Of a stretch of DNA of 64,000 nt, positions 43,056-52,111 are shown piece by piece (positions within the stretch are counted from its first letter, which is position 1; each line of letters starts with the position of its first letter). The position numbers and the translations under genes were made by a program. This stretch comes from Streptomyces sp. NBC_01116 (lineage in GTDB: Bacteria > Actinomycetota > Actinomycetes > Streptomycetales > Streptomycetaceae). The DNA lies in the NCBI RefSeq assembly GCF_041435495.1, contig NZ_CP108645.1, positions 45,829-109,828 of the forward strand. The letters run 5' to 3'. The notes beneath the pieces are model-generated. The model was not told the origin of the DNA. It made no database searches and saw only the letters and a list, made by a program, of their open reading frames with translations.

Positions 43056-43388
43056 ATGCGTCTCACTCGCGTTCTGACGGCTTGCGGGCTGGCCGTGGCG
43101 GTGTTGGTCGGCGGTGCCGGTGCGGCTTCCGCGGCCGGCAACGACGATGAAGAGAGCGTCAACGGCAACCACGCCGTCCAGGCATTCGGCAACTCAGCCC
43201 TCGGCGGCCCCCAGGTTCCGCAGCTCGGTCTGCTGCAAGAGCGAATCGAGTGCGGCGGCTCGGTTCAGGGCGAGCCCGGTTCGCACCATCAGTGTGCCCA
43301 GGGCTCCACCCAGGCCGCGGGCGACGAGCTCTCGACCATCCTCGATGACGTCCCGGCCCCCTCCGGGAACGGTGCTGCCAACAACTGA
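43056..43388 (+). CDS. Rodlin-like secreted protein
   Basis: A 110-residue exported protein with a signal peptide ending at ASAAGN. The mature part, VNGNHAVQAFGNSALGG followed by LGLLQERIECG, recalls rodlins, the Streptomyces proteins that order the rodlet layer on spores. Rodlins usually have about 130 residues and a related repeat; only one is seen here. AGGAG is 8 bases before the ATG. The shared upstream element suggests co-regulation with cold-shock genes. Confidence 0.5.
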   Translation: MRLTRVLTACGLAVAVLVGGAGAASAAGNDDEESVNGNHAVQAFGNSALGGPQVPQLGLLQERIECGGSVQGEPGSHHQCAQGSTQAAGDELSTILDDVPAPSGNGAANN

Positions 43389-43677
43389 TGCGCATTGCGA
43401 GCCGTCCGCGGACCTGACCGGTCTGAGGTACGGCCCGGCAGCACGGGTAAGAGGGCCGAGCCGGGACTCCCGCCCGACTTGTGCCCGACAGCTACGAAGA
43501 TCCTCGACAGCATCAGGCACTCAGGGTGGCGTACCGCCTGGCCGGGATCGGTCCGAGACGCCCGGCGGCACCTCCGATCGGACGACTCGCGCTCTCGGGA
43601 CGCCGTGTCGGACGTGCGGAGGGGCCGGGAGCGGTGGAATGGTCCTGCGAACCATCCGTCCGACCTCAGGAGTTCTT

Positions 43678-43935
43678 GTGCGCACGCCTGTGTTTGTCCT
43701 TGCTGCGGCCTCGGCTGCCATCCTTGTCCTGACCGCAGCGGGAGCCGCCGCCGCGGACGATGGCTCCAAGTGGACCCCGAGCGCTGAGTTCACCACGAGC
43801 CAGAGCGAAGGAGGCGGCACCACGGCCACCGTGCAGAACGGAGACGGCAGCCAGAGCACCGTCACGTTCTTCGACGGCAGGGGCAACTTCTCGGGGGCCG
43901 CGCAGTTCCCCGACGAAGGTCCGGCCGGCCGGTAG
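43678..43935 (+). CDS. Small secreted hypothetical protein
   Basis: An 85-residue protein from GTG with AGGAG 6 bases before. Signal peptide (VFVLAAASAAILVLTAAGAAAA), then a polar mature part SAEFTTSQSEGGGTTATVQN likely to form beta strands. Function unknown. Confidence 0.55.
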   Translation: MRTPVFVLAAASAAILVLTAAGAAAADDGSKWTPSAEFTTSQSEGGGTTATVQNGDGSQSTVTFFDGRGNFSGAAQFPDEGPAGR

Positions 43936-44175
43936 GGCACGCCCACCGGCCCACGACGTTGAGGACGAGCTTGATGCCCCGGGCAACGCATCCCTGGGCT
44001 GATCGGGATGCTCAACCAGGCGCGACCGTGACTAGGACCGGAATCGGGCGGGAGCCACGCGGCTCGGGCATACAGGGTGATCATGCTCCAAGGGTGTGCT
44101 GTTCGCCCGAAGGGTCGCCTGTTCGGCCGCGGCTTGTGCCGGTGGACTGGTCACGGTTGTCCGGAGTAGTCACTG

Positions 44176-44613
44176 TCAGGCCGTGATTCCGGGGACGGTC
44201 CTGGGGGTGAGCGGGCCCTGCCCCGGTAGGGCGCGCACTACCGACGCGCCGCCCGCCAACTGCTGGCGCAGGTGGTCAATCGCCGTGGTGGCGTGGTGCA
44301 GGGCGCCGGCCAGTGATTCGACGTCGGCCTTGAGCTGGGCGAGTTCCTTCGCGTCGGCGGCCCGGAGTTCCTTCAGCTTGTGGACCTGGTGGCGCAGCGG
44401 CCGCTCGCTGTCCGGTGTCTGCCGGCGGGCGGACGCGGGCGTAGAAGTCGGCCTTGAGTTCGGTGTGGCGCTGAGTGAGGGCGTTGCGGGGGACCTGGGC
44501 CTCGGCCGCGAGGGCGACGATCGTCAGCGCGCCGTTGGAGTGTCGGGGGTGCCGTTCAGGATGCGGTCCATCGCCGCGTGGATGCGGTCGCGCTCGTCGG
44601 GGGCGGGACTCAC
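44176..44613 (-). pseudogene. DUF6262/TnpC-like gene with two frameshifts
   Basis: Pieces of one protein in three minus-strand frames: MSPAPDERDRIHAAMDRIL-like start (GTG), then GALTIVALAAEAQVPRNALT, then RPLRHQVHKLKELRAADAK and ATTAIDHLRQQLAGG. This matches small helical proteins that accompany Tn554-type recombinases. The GTG overlaps the stop of a preceding gene (GTGA), as in an intact tnpB-tnpC pair. Two 1-bp changes make it non-functional. Confidence 0.6.
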
Positions 44614-44745
44614 TCGGTCGGCTCCTGGTGATGGATGCGGTCGTGTTCGTGGAGGACGGCCAGATCGCGCAACTGCCCGGCACGTCGGGCCCGGCCTTCC
44701 AGCAGTGCCGGGAACGGCAGCCGGTCGATGCCCGCGCCCCGGAAC
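44610..44745 (-). pseudogene. C-terminal tail of a recombinase-associated protein
   Basis: The minus-strand frame PFPALLEGRARRAGQLRDLA and VLHEHDRIHHQEPTE ends in a TGA overlapping the TnpC-like start. Position implies the tail of a TnpB-type tyrosine recombinase; the catalytic part is absent. Confidence 0.4.
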
Positions 44746-44847
44746 TCACCACACGGCCCGCCGTATTCTCCACGGCGGCCGGCTGGAGGGTTGCTCCCGG
44801 CGTTGGCTGAGTCGGCCCGGACGGGCGTGATCTTGGGGGTGGGGCCG

Positions 44848-44945
44848 GGGAAGCTGGAAGAGGACCTTCTTCGCGGCGGCGTAGTCGTGCAGGTCTGGCG
44901 CGGTGGCCATGACCATCAGTGGCAGGCCCTTGGTGTCGACGGCGC
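44848..44945 (-). pseudogene. Internal fragment of an IS5-family transposase
   Basis: VDTKGLPLMVMATAPDLHDY followed by AAAKKVLFQL matches the central region of IS5-type transposases (after the first Asp). No flanking catalytic motifs or ends remain. Confidence 0.55.
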
Positions 44946-45392
44946 GTCCCGAGCAGCACCTTCGTCGGTCTCCGCTGCCCTGCTGGAGATCTTGTGTGAT
45001 CGGTACCCCGGAACTCGGCCCGTTCATCCATGGTGGCTGGGTACGGGGCGTGTTTCCGGGAATTATCGTTCCTGCTCATGGCTCGACAAAGAGACTCGAC
45101 CGGGTAGTCGATCCAGATTGGCAACCAGAACTGAGAAATTGAGACATCTTTGAGTGCAGAATCCTTTCCTTCTCACTCGCGCGGGTGAGAGGCCGCATGG
45201 CCGCTCTCGACATGTGACACGGTTTCAGTTGTCAGGCATCCACGAGATATTTGCCAGATCCCAGGCGGTCTTTCTCTTCTGGGAAGGTCCACGGCGGCGC
45301 AAAGTTTCGCGTCTCCATGGACGGATCAAATCAGATTTCCGGCAATTCATCTGGCGGGACGCGCACTGAACGAGCGAAGAAGGAGACGGGGT

Positions 45393-46043
45393 ATGGAGAA
45401 CAAGATCGGTTTCGAGGACGGTGTGGACGCCGCCACGCAGGGCGGCCACGGAAAGGGGTGGTGGTTCTTCAAGAACGAGTGGGCGGTGAAGGTGACGGGG
45501 AACGACCATGGCGACCCGATCCGCCTCGGGTCCGACGGTGGCTGGCCCGCGGTCAACAAAACGGTTTTCGAGCACGGCGTGGATGCTGCGGCCGCTGCCG
45601 GCCACGAGGAAGGGTGGTGGTTCTTCAAGGACCAGTGGACCATCAAGGTGGATGACGGTCGCGTTCCGCTGTGGGGGCCTGGCGATATCACTGCTGAGGG
45701 CGCCTGGCCGAACCTGAAGGGATCCATCTTCGAGAACGGCTTTGACGCCGTTGTCCGGACGGGTCACGAGGAGGGGTGGTGGTTCTTCAAGGGCAACCAG
45801 ACGGCGAGGGTGGTCGAGGGACAGCCCGTGGTGAATGTCGATATCACCTCGGATCATGCATGGCCCATGCTGAAGGGCACCGTATTCGCGGAGAAGATCG
45901 AGGCCGCGTGCCTGGGCGGGCACCAGGGCGAGTGGTGGTTCTTCAACGGCAACCAGACCGTGAAGGTCAAGGGCGACAACATCGACCAGGGTCCCGAATT
46001 CATTACCGCCACGCAAGCTTGGCCCATGCTCAAGGGACTCTGA
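45393..46043 (+). CDS. Four-repeat hemopexin-like beta-propeller protein
   Basis: A 216-residue protein made of four copies of a 52-54-residue repeat. Each has F-x-x-G-x-D-A, a Gly-His pair and a GWWFFK or EWWFF core; the WW pairs are at 23-24, 75-76, 129-130 and 181-182. This is the pattern of hemopexin-type four-bladed propellers, which in plants and animals bind ligands, polyamines or metals. There is no signal peptide, so it is cytoplasmic or released non-classically. AAGGAG precedes the ATG. The beta-propeller gene follows after 250 bp. Confidence 0.75.
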   Translation: MENKIGFEDGVDAATQGGHGKGWWFFKNEWAVKVTGNDHGDPIRLGSDGGWPAVNKTVFEHGVDAAAAAGHEEGWWFFKDQWTIKVDDGRVPLWGPGDITAEGAWPNLKGSIFENGFDAVVRTGHEEGWWFFKGNQTARVVEGQPVVNVDITSDHAWPMLKGTVFAEKIEAACLGGHQGEWWFFNGNQTVKVKGDNIDQGPEFITATQAWPMLKGL

Positions 46044-46294
46044 ATTCCCTCAAGCCCCTGTGAGCGGCATGGGAGGCCTCAACGCCTCGCCGATGCGATT
46101 CTCTGACGGAAAAATCGGTATCGCCTCCCTTTGAGGTAGATCGACGAACCAGCCCCTCGCGACAGCGAGCGGGCGGGGCATCGCACACTCCGCGGCGGCG
46201 GGTTGATTCTCCCGTGGAATTGACCCGCCGCATAACTGAGACGCCGCCACTCATGGCGGTCGGATATTTTCCGTACGCCCGAGAGGTTTCCTTC

Positions 46295-47407
46295 ATGCAG
46301 CCGACCACCGGCACCGTACCGGGAGAAGCGGATGCGCTGCTCCTGACCGGGATCTATCGCGCTGGGTCCCAGCCACCGGAGATCAGTCTGTACTCGGTGT
46401 GTCTGTCACCCATGCTTCCCCTGAAGAGGCAATGGGTGTGGAGTCCTGTCAACGACAAAAACCTGAACGGAAGCATGTGGGATGGGCTGCGTGATAGCTC
46501 ATCGGTCACGGAGGTGAAGTGGGCCGACGGCGGAAGGAAGGTCGTGGCCCTGGTCGGCGACTACATCGTTCTGATCGCCGTACCGCAGCACCACGCAGAG
46601 GACCCCAGACTGGTATCCGCGATCAAGCTGGAGGAGAGTGCCTCCAACGCACACTCGGTCGAGGTACTTCCCCACAACAGAGTCGCAGTCGCCGACGGCG
46701 GACGGAACGCGGGCACGTCCGGCGTGCAGATCTACGCACTCGACGGTGGTGCGGGAAGTGGGCGGGCCGGCGGCCCCCGGATCGCCAACGGCCCGTGCCT
46801 GCAGAAACTGACAGGTTTCCCCTCCACGCACGGGCTGCTCTGGGACCAGACACAGCAGGTTCTGTGGGCGGTGGGCGACACCGCCTGGCCTCGGGGCCGT
46901 TCGCAAGGACTGCTGAGGGCTTACGGCTACGACGCATCCCAGCAGATGCTTGCTTCGGAACCCGTCGCCGAGCAGAAAGTGGGATCGGGTAAACGCACCT
47001 TGGAGGACCCGGAGTGGTGGGACGGCCCCCACGACATCGCCGGCGTCCCCGGCAAGCGGCAGCTTCTGATCACCACCGAGGAAAACGTCTTCCTCTGCGA
47101 CATCAGTACAGGACAGGTCTCCGAGCCCGTCCAGGCACCTCAACTGGATGCCTTCACCTCGCACAGCGAACACCGTACCGAGGCAGACCGGCCACGCTCC
47201 CGCTTCAAGTCCATCGGCATGCGCGCGTCCGGCGCAATCATCTACACCCAGCCCTCCGCATGGAGGGACGATTACCCGGACATGATCGGCATCTACCTGG
47301 ACCCGGACAAGAACACCGTCACCAACCTGGGGCGCACCACCTACAAGGCGCGCTGGTTCGAGGCGGTCGCCGGATGGGAAACACCCCCGATCGAACCTTC
47401 ATTCTGA
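46295..47407 (+). CDS. Beta-propeller protein (DUF6528-like)
   Basis: A 370-residue protein with repeated strand patterns: WADGGRKVVALVGDYIVLI, NAHSVEVLPHNRVAVADGG, THGLLWDQTQQVLWAVGD and GPHDIAGVPGKRQLLITTEE. These resemble the DUF6528 group of six- or seven-bladed propellers. GAGAGG lies 9 bases before the ATG. Without a signal peptide it is probably intracellular. Its neighbour is also a propeller; the pair may cooperate, an inference from proximity. Confidence 0.55.
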   Translation: MQPTTGTVPGEADALLLTGIYRAGSQPPEISLYSVCLSPMLPLKRQWVWSPVNDKNLNGSMWDGLRDSSSVTEVKWADGGRKVVALVGDYIVLIAVPQHHAEDPRLVSAIKLEESASNAHSVEVLPHNRVAVADGGRNAGTSGVQIYALDGGAGSGRAGGPRIANGPCLQKLTGFPSTHGLLWDQTQQVLWAVGDTAWPRGRSQGLLRAYGYDASQQMLASEPVAEQKVGSGKRTLEDPEWWDGPHDIAGVPGKRQLLITTEENVFLCDISTGQVSEPVQAPQLDAFTSHSEHRTEADRPRSRFKSIGMRASGAIIYTQPSAWRDDYPDMIGIYLDPDKNTVTNLGRTTYKARWFEAVAGWETPPIEPSF

Positions 47408-47954
47408 CCGCGGGAGAGGCTGCACCGGCGGCAGCCGCCGATGCAGCCTCGACATCGCCAGCCGATACGGCCGGTAATGTCGGAACTGAAACGAGAACAA
47501 CACCCCGAGTGCCGCCGTGCCGCGACGACTCGGATACCTGCTCGACAGGATCGAACTCGACGGCGTCTTCGCACCCGCCGAAGCCGGCGGATCAATGGCA
47601 TGGACGAAGTCCCGGACGTGGACCGGGCCGTGCCGGTCGGCAGACGGACCCTGGCGGCACGCGAGAGCGGCTCGCCTGGTCCGGCTCAGCGCCGACGGAC
47701 GCCCCTGTCCCGGGCCCTGAGGCGGCGAGCACGGCTTCGATGTCGAGCGCCACCCCATCGGCCACCCCACGCTCTCCGCGTCCGCTGAGCCACTGACACC
47801 ACGGTGCGCAGCTCCGGGGCGGCTGAATGTGCGGTTCGAAGCGAGCAGTCGCAAGGTGTGCGTGGAGATCATCGACCGCGACTGACCTGACAGTTGACAC
47901 CCATTTAACGCCTACATGTCGCACTTTGAGGTTATGTGTGATGTGCCGCGGCGA
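47408..47954. other. 550 bases without a supported gene
   Basis: Short coding-like pieces occur, for example LGYLLDRIELDGVFAPAEAG (plus strand, from about 47,528) and VRFEASSRKVCVEIIDRD ending at 47,884, but none has both a start and a family. They look like decayed gene ends. Confidence 0.4.
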
Positions 47955-47980
47955 CGCGCGGGGGGAAACGCTTTTGCCCG
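47955..47980 (+). promoter_or_regulatory. GGGGGGAAACGCTTTTGCCC element, copy 2
   Basis: Lies about 129 nt before the second cold-shock start codon and is nearly identical in its core to the copy at 42,089. Confidence 0.5.
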
Positions 47981-48102
47981 GGACGGCCGCGTAGGAGTGG
48001 TGGATTTACTGTCGCCGAGGTTGCGTGACGCCCGGCGGTTCAGCCCGGGGCCCGGTGTCTGGGTTTCCGGGGGTCTTCCAGCAGCTCCAGAAAGGGAACG
48101 TC

Positions 48103-48306
48103 ATGGCGACGGGAACGGTGAAGTGGTTCAACGCGGAGAAGGGCTACGGGGCGATCAACCCGGACGACGGCAGCGCGGAGGTGTACGTGCACCACACCGC
48201 GGTCCTCGGTTCCGGGTTCCGCAATCTGGATGAGGGCCAGGCCGTCGAGTACGAGGTGACCAACGGGGCCAAGGGCCCCGAGGCGCAGAACGTCACCGGC
48301 GCCTGA
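48103..48306 (+). CDS. Cold-shock protein (CspA family)
   Basis: A 67-residue OB-fold protein beginning MATGTVKWFNAEKGYGAI, with VYVHHTAV as the second RNA-binding motif. AAAGGGAA lies 6 bases before the ATG. RNP1 is altered (KGYGAI instead of KGFGFI), which removes one aromatic RNA-stacking residue. A strong terminator follows. Confidence 0.9.
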   Translation: MATGTVKWFNAEKGYGAINPDDGSAEVYVHHTAVLGSGFRNLDEGQAVEYEVTNGAKGPEAQNVTGA

Positions 48307-48308
48307 AC

Positions 48309-48350
48309 CCCGGGCCCGGGGCGGGATGACACAACCCCCGCCCCGGGCCC
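48309..48350 (+). terminator. Hairpin after the cold-shock gene
   Basis: CGGGCCCGGGGCGG pairs with CCGCCCCGGGCCCG-type sequence around a loop of about 12 nt, starting 3 bases after the stop. Confidence 0.7.
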
Positions 48351-48489
48351 CACCGGCCGGAAGGGTGCCCCGCTCGCCAGGCTCCCGGAGACCGACCCCT
48401 GTTGGCGAAGATCCCCTGGCCGGCCCCGTATCGGCTGGTGCCGCGATGTGCGGGAGCTGAAGTTGCACCGGGAACTCCGGGCCTGACCC

Positions 48490-48813
48490 GCGAGGACGCA
48501 GTGCGTCCGCCGCACCGACGGTCACTCCGACACCTACGGCCCCTACACACAGGATGTCGCCATCGCCGACTGGCTCCTCCAGGACCACTACCGGATCTAC
48601 CGGGCCGACGGCGAGAAGGTGATCCAGGAGTTCACCGTCACCGTCCCCGACACCCACGCCTGCCTCAGCTCCGGATGCGCCGACCAGGTCCAGTGCCGGA
48701 GCTCAGCAGGTGCGCTCTCCAGCCCGACCTCCCGGTGGTGGCCCGGCCGACGCCGGAAGCCGCAGGGCCGCGTCGTGGTGAGTCCAGCGCCAGCAGCAGA
48801 AAGGGAGCATTAA
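48490..48813 (+). pseudogene. Fragment of a hypothetical gene
   Basis: The frame reads TDGHSDTYGPYTQDVAIADW, LLQDHYRIYRADGEKVIQEF and TVTVPDTHACLSSGCADQVQ, clearly protein-like, but no start codon fits and the last 40 codons are low quality. I have a faint memory of similar small Streptomyces proteins. Probably 5'-truncated. Confidence 0.4.
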
Positions 48814-48980
48814 CGGGGCCCCGGCACCCCGAAGGCAGAGCGGTACCGGGGTCTTCGAGCGCCGGTCCGCAGGGTGGTACAGCGGTAGGACGTACTGCTT
48901 GAGCACCAGACACGGCGAGGATGCATCAGCTCCTGGGGTACGACCCGCCCATCGGCCGTCCGGTCTCCCGTACCTCAGAC

Positions 48981-49075
48981 GGATACGCAATCCTCGCCGT
49001 TCTCACCGCCTCAGGACGGATCAGGTCGCCCCTCCGCTGACTGCGGAGCCCGTGTGCGCGAAATTCCTGGCGAAA
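48981..49075 (+). repeat. Dispersed repeat, copy A
   Basis: Contains CTCGCCGTTCTCACCGCCTC, then AGGACGGATCAGG and GTGTGCGCGAAAT. A matching stretch lies at 62,521-62,616. The 500 bases after it (49,076-49,581) have no supported gene. Confidence 0.6.
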
Positions 49076-49581
49076 GATGCCCTCATCTGTCACAGATATC
49101 CGGCAGCAGAGGAGAGGGCTCCCGACACAGGGTGGTATCAACGGGTGCGGACCGGGTCGCCCAGCCGGCCCCGCGTTCCGGTTCTCCGCGAGTGTCCCCC
49201 TCCCTCCAGTGGTCCGCACCCGGCGACCGAGGCACCCTTCCACGTGGTCGCCGGGGGCGTGCTCCTTGCCGCCCCCGGGCCCGGCGGCGGGACAGGCTCC
49301 CGGAAGAACCGGGTCGTGCAAGGCCGCCCGGTGCGAGGGCTGTGCCGCTGCGGCGAGCGTGTATCCGCGAGTACTCGGCCGTGGCTGCCGGTCCTGCCGC
49401 CACCAGCCGACCGCATCAGGGGACACGTCCGCGCCGACATCCGCGACCGGCTACAGGGCACGGGGCCTTCGGCGATCACCCGCCGGAGTCCTTCCCGAAG
49501 CCTGCGGCCTCCCGGCTGTTCCCGCCTCCAGGCACTAGCGACCGGGAGACCACATTCCATACCCCTCTGCCGTCGTGCAGC

Positions 49582-50226
49582 TCAGCGGGGGGCGGAGCCG
49601 GACATCGACCTGGTCCGGTCCTTCCACGGGCGGTCTGGGAGGCTGTAGTCGGGCATCGACCCGGTCTGGGCGTGAGTCTTCCTGCCCGTGGACATCGGGT
49701 GGTGGTTCCACCGGCCGCCCTCGCACCACGAAACGGGGTTGTAGTGCAGGGAGGTTCCCCCGCCCTGCCGGCACTCGACGTCGCTGACCGTCTTGTTGTT
49801 CCGGGCGTTGAACGCTGCCACAAATGCCTCCAGACGCGCGATATCCGGATCCTTGCAGACGGCCGGCTCCAGTCGTTCAAACATCTCCTGATTCAGTTTC
49901 GTCGTTGCCTCTTCCTCCGTCATGCCAGGGTTCTTTTCCCTCATCTTCTTCACCGCCTCTGCCCGCTCCTGCATCTCCTCCCGCATTTCTGCTTCCGAGC
50001 GGTTCACGAACTTCTCGTTCAGGCTCTTCTTGAGGGCGGCGTCACACTCTTTGGACTTGGCCTGAAGGGAGGCCACTCCGCTGTGGCCCAGGCCCTGGAA
50101 CCATTCCGCTTCGGCCTTCAGCGCTGCGGGCAGCGGACTGTCGTCGGCGGCGACGGGGGCCGCAACGCCCGAGAGCACCCCGAAACTCAAGGCGAGAGTG
50201 GTGAACGTACTGGCGAGGTTCCTCAT
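49582..50226 (-). CDS. Secreted helical hypothetical protein
   Basis: A 214-residue exported protein. Signal peptide from MRNLASTFTTLALSFGVLSG to APVAAD. The mature part is charged and helical (EMREEMQERAEAVKKMREKN) with four Cys likely in disulfides, ending in a Gly/Trp/Pro-rich tail. I chose ATG 50,226 because it begins the signal peptide and follows GGAGC. Function unknown. Confidence 0.6.
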   Translation of the reverse strand: MRNLASTFTTLALSFGVLSGVAAPVAADDSPLPAALKAEAEWFQGLGHSGVASLQAKSKECDAALKKSLNEKFVNRSEAEMREEMQERAEAVKKMREKNPGMTEEEATTKLNQEMFERLEPAVCKDPDIARLEAFVAAFNARNNKTVSDVECRQGGGTSLHYNPVSWCEGGRWNHHPMSTGRKTHAQTGSMPDYSLPDRPWKDRTRSMSGSAPR

Positions 50227-50703
50227 GAGGGCTCCTAACAGGAACGGCAGACAGAGAAAAGAGGCGGGCGGCAGCGTGACCCACCGGGCCGCCCCTCTCA
50301 ACCTGACACCCCGGTTGCGACGGGACCGGTCTCACCACGGCCCCCTCCCTCGTTCAGCCCACCCCAGGGACGTCGGCAGCGTCCACGGAACACCCGACTG
50401 AGAGTCAAGGCCGCATACACACGAGCCCTCGACGCCTCCGGTTCAGCGGGTTCGTCCGAATCCGCGTCCATGGTCGCTGCCCACGCGGCGCCGGAGCACG
50501 TCGTCGGCGATATACCGGCAACCGACCGCCCTAGGCGGTGATGTACCAGTTCGCCGGGTCCTGTTCCCGCCGCCACACCGACGGCTGCTCCGGGACGCGC
50601 GCGATGTCCCCGGCGCCGAAGCCCAGGTCGACGCCGGTGTCGACGACGCGGGCAGCAGAGTGACCGGCGTTACCCGCCCGCCAGGCCAGTCGTTGACTGG
50701 TGC

Positions 50704-51087
50704 ATGAACAAGCTTTCCTCTGCTCGACTCGCGGCGGTCGGCGTGGCGATGGCCTTGGCCGTCGCCTTGCCTGCCGCTCCGGCCTCCGCCGAGAATTCCA
50801 TCGAGATCACCACTGTCGGCCCGGCCGAGCTGACGGTCGACTACGCCTGCGATGCCTCGGCAGGAGTCGTCGAAATCAAGGCGATGGTGGGCGATCTCAA
50901 CGCAGACAGCCCGTCAGCCACCGGAACTCAGACTGACGTCACGTGCGAAGGCTCTCGCCACTCCGCCACGATCGCTCTCGACGGTGAGCAGCCATCAGCA
51001 GGGCAGACCGTGCAAGTGCGCGTTGCGCTGGTCGACGGTGACGGCAATGTCGTCACAGGGCAGGCCAGAATGGTCACCCTCGGGTAG
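50704..51087 (+). CDS. Secreted small Ig-like protein
   Basis: A 127-residue exported protein: signal peptide to APASAE, then a beta-rich domain with two Cys (YACDASAG, DVTCEGS), like a single immunoglobulin-type fold held by a disulfide. TTGACT lies just before the ATG. Function unknown. The 400 bases after it hold no supported gene. Confidence 0.6.
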   Translation: MNKLSSARLAAVGVAMALAVALPAAPASAENSIEITTVGPAELTVDYACDASAGVVEIKAMVGDLNADSPSATGTQTDVTCEGSRHSATIALDGEQPSAGQTVQVRVALVDGDGNVVTGQARMVTLG

Positions 51088-51500
51088 TGCCAGCATCAGA
51101 GCCACGCCCTCCGTCCTCGGTTCCTCCGACGCCAAGCCGATCGCGGCGTTCCGTGGCCATATGCGAAGTGTTCCGGTCGCCGACGGTGTGGTGGCGAGGC
51201 GATCGTGCACAGCGCGATGTGGCGAGGCGCGACCACAGAGTTGTGACCGAGCGCGAACGTGGTTCCGCGCGACAAATTCACGCTCGGAGGTCACATGCCG
51301 ATGGCATCGCGAGCACGGCTCAGACTGTGTGAGCCGTGCTCGCGGGCAGCTGAAACGCCGCATCAGCCGCCCGTTCTGTCCGCATCAACGCATCCCGCCG
51401 GCCTCACCACTGGAACGGGATCGGAGCCGCACCGAGTGCACCGGTCCGGTCGTTGGGCATCGGGCGGTGCCCATCCGGGGTGCCGGGGAAGGGTGGGGGT

Positions 51501-52085
51501 GTGCCGGTGGTGGAAGCGGTCGGGGAAGCGGCTCGTTGGTTCGAGACCTATCTGTGCCGGCCTCATGAGGGTGTGGGGCGGCCCGGGGCGGTGTGCCCGT
51601 TCATGGTCCCGGCCCTGCGCGCCGACGGCGTACGGGTCCACGTGTTCCCCGGTAGTGCGGACCTGGACGGTCTGCTGTCCGCGGTCGATGCCATGGCCGA
51701 GGTCCTGCGGGGCGATGGGTGGCCGACGTCCAACCGCGCTCTGCACGCCGTGGTCACCGTCCTGCCCGACCTTCCCCAGGCAGACGAAGAGCTCTTGGAC
51801 CAGGTGCAGGAGAAGGTCAGGACACCTCTGGCGCGGGAGGGGATGATGCTCGGCCAGTTCCACTCCCGGTGCGAGCAGGGTGCCGCGCGCAACCCCGGGT
51901 TTCCGGTGTCCCGTTCCCCGATCCCGATGCTGGCGCTGCGATGGATGGCCCTGCACGATGTGCTGTTCGTCCACGACGACGCGGACCGGTTCGCCGCCTA
52001 TGAGGAGCGGTTCGGGACCGTGTACCGGTCGGGTCGCACCGTGGACCCGCTGTTCGCCCGCCTCTACCAGCAGGCACACCGCTAG
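51501..52085 (+). CDS. DUF6875 domain protein
   Basis: A 194-residue protein with GRPGAVCPFMVPALRADGV, VVTVLPDLPQADEELLDQVQ, GMMLGQFHSRC and RNPGFPVSRSPIPMLALRWM. This series of conserved blocks is what I associate with DUF6875. The family is often near natural-product genes, and its reaction is unknown. GTG 51,501 follows GGAAGGGTGGGGGT. It converges with the kinase gene (27-bp gap). Confidence 0.6.
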   Translation: MPVVEAVGEAARWFETYLCRPHEGVGRPGAVCPFMVPALRADGVRVHVFPGSADLDGLLSAVDAMAEVLRGDGWPTSNRALHAVVTVLPDLPQADEELLDQVQEKVRTPLAREGMMLGQFHSRCEQGAARNPGFPVSRSPIPMLALRWMALHDVLFVHDDADRFAAYEERFGTVYRSGRTVDPLFARLYQQAHR

Positions 52086-52111
52086 GAGTGCGGGTGCCGC
52101 ACCCGACAAAG

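Noticed and set aside
48866..48930. tRNA-like stretch GGTGGTACAGCGGTAGGAC
   Set aside because: The D-arm-like words are present, but there is no matching acceptor stem, T-arm (GGTTCGA) or sensible anticodon stem.
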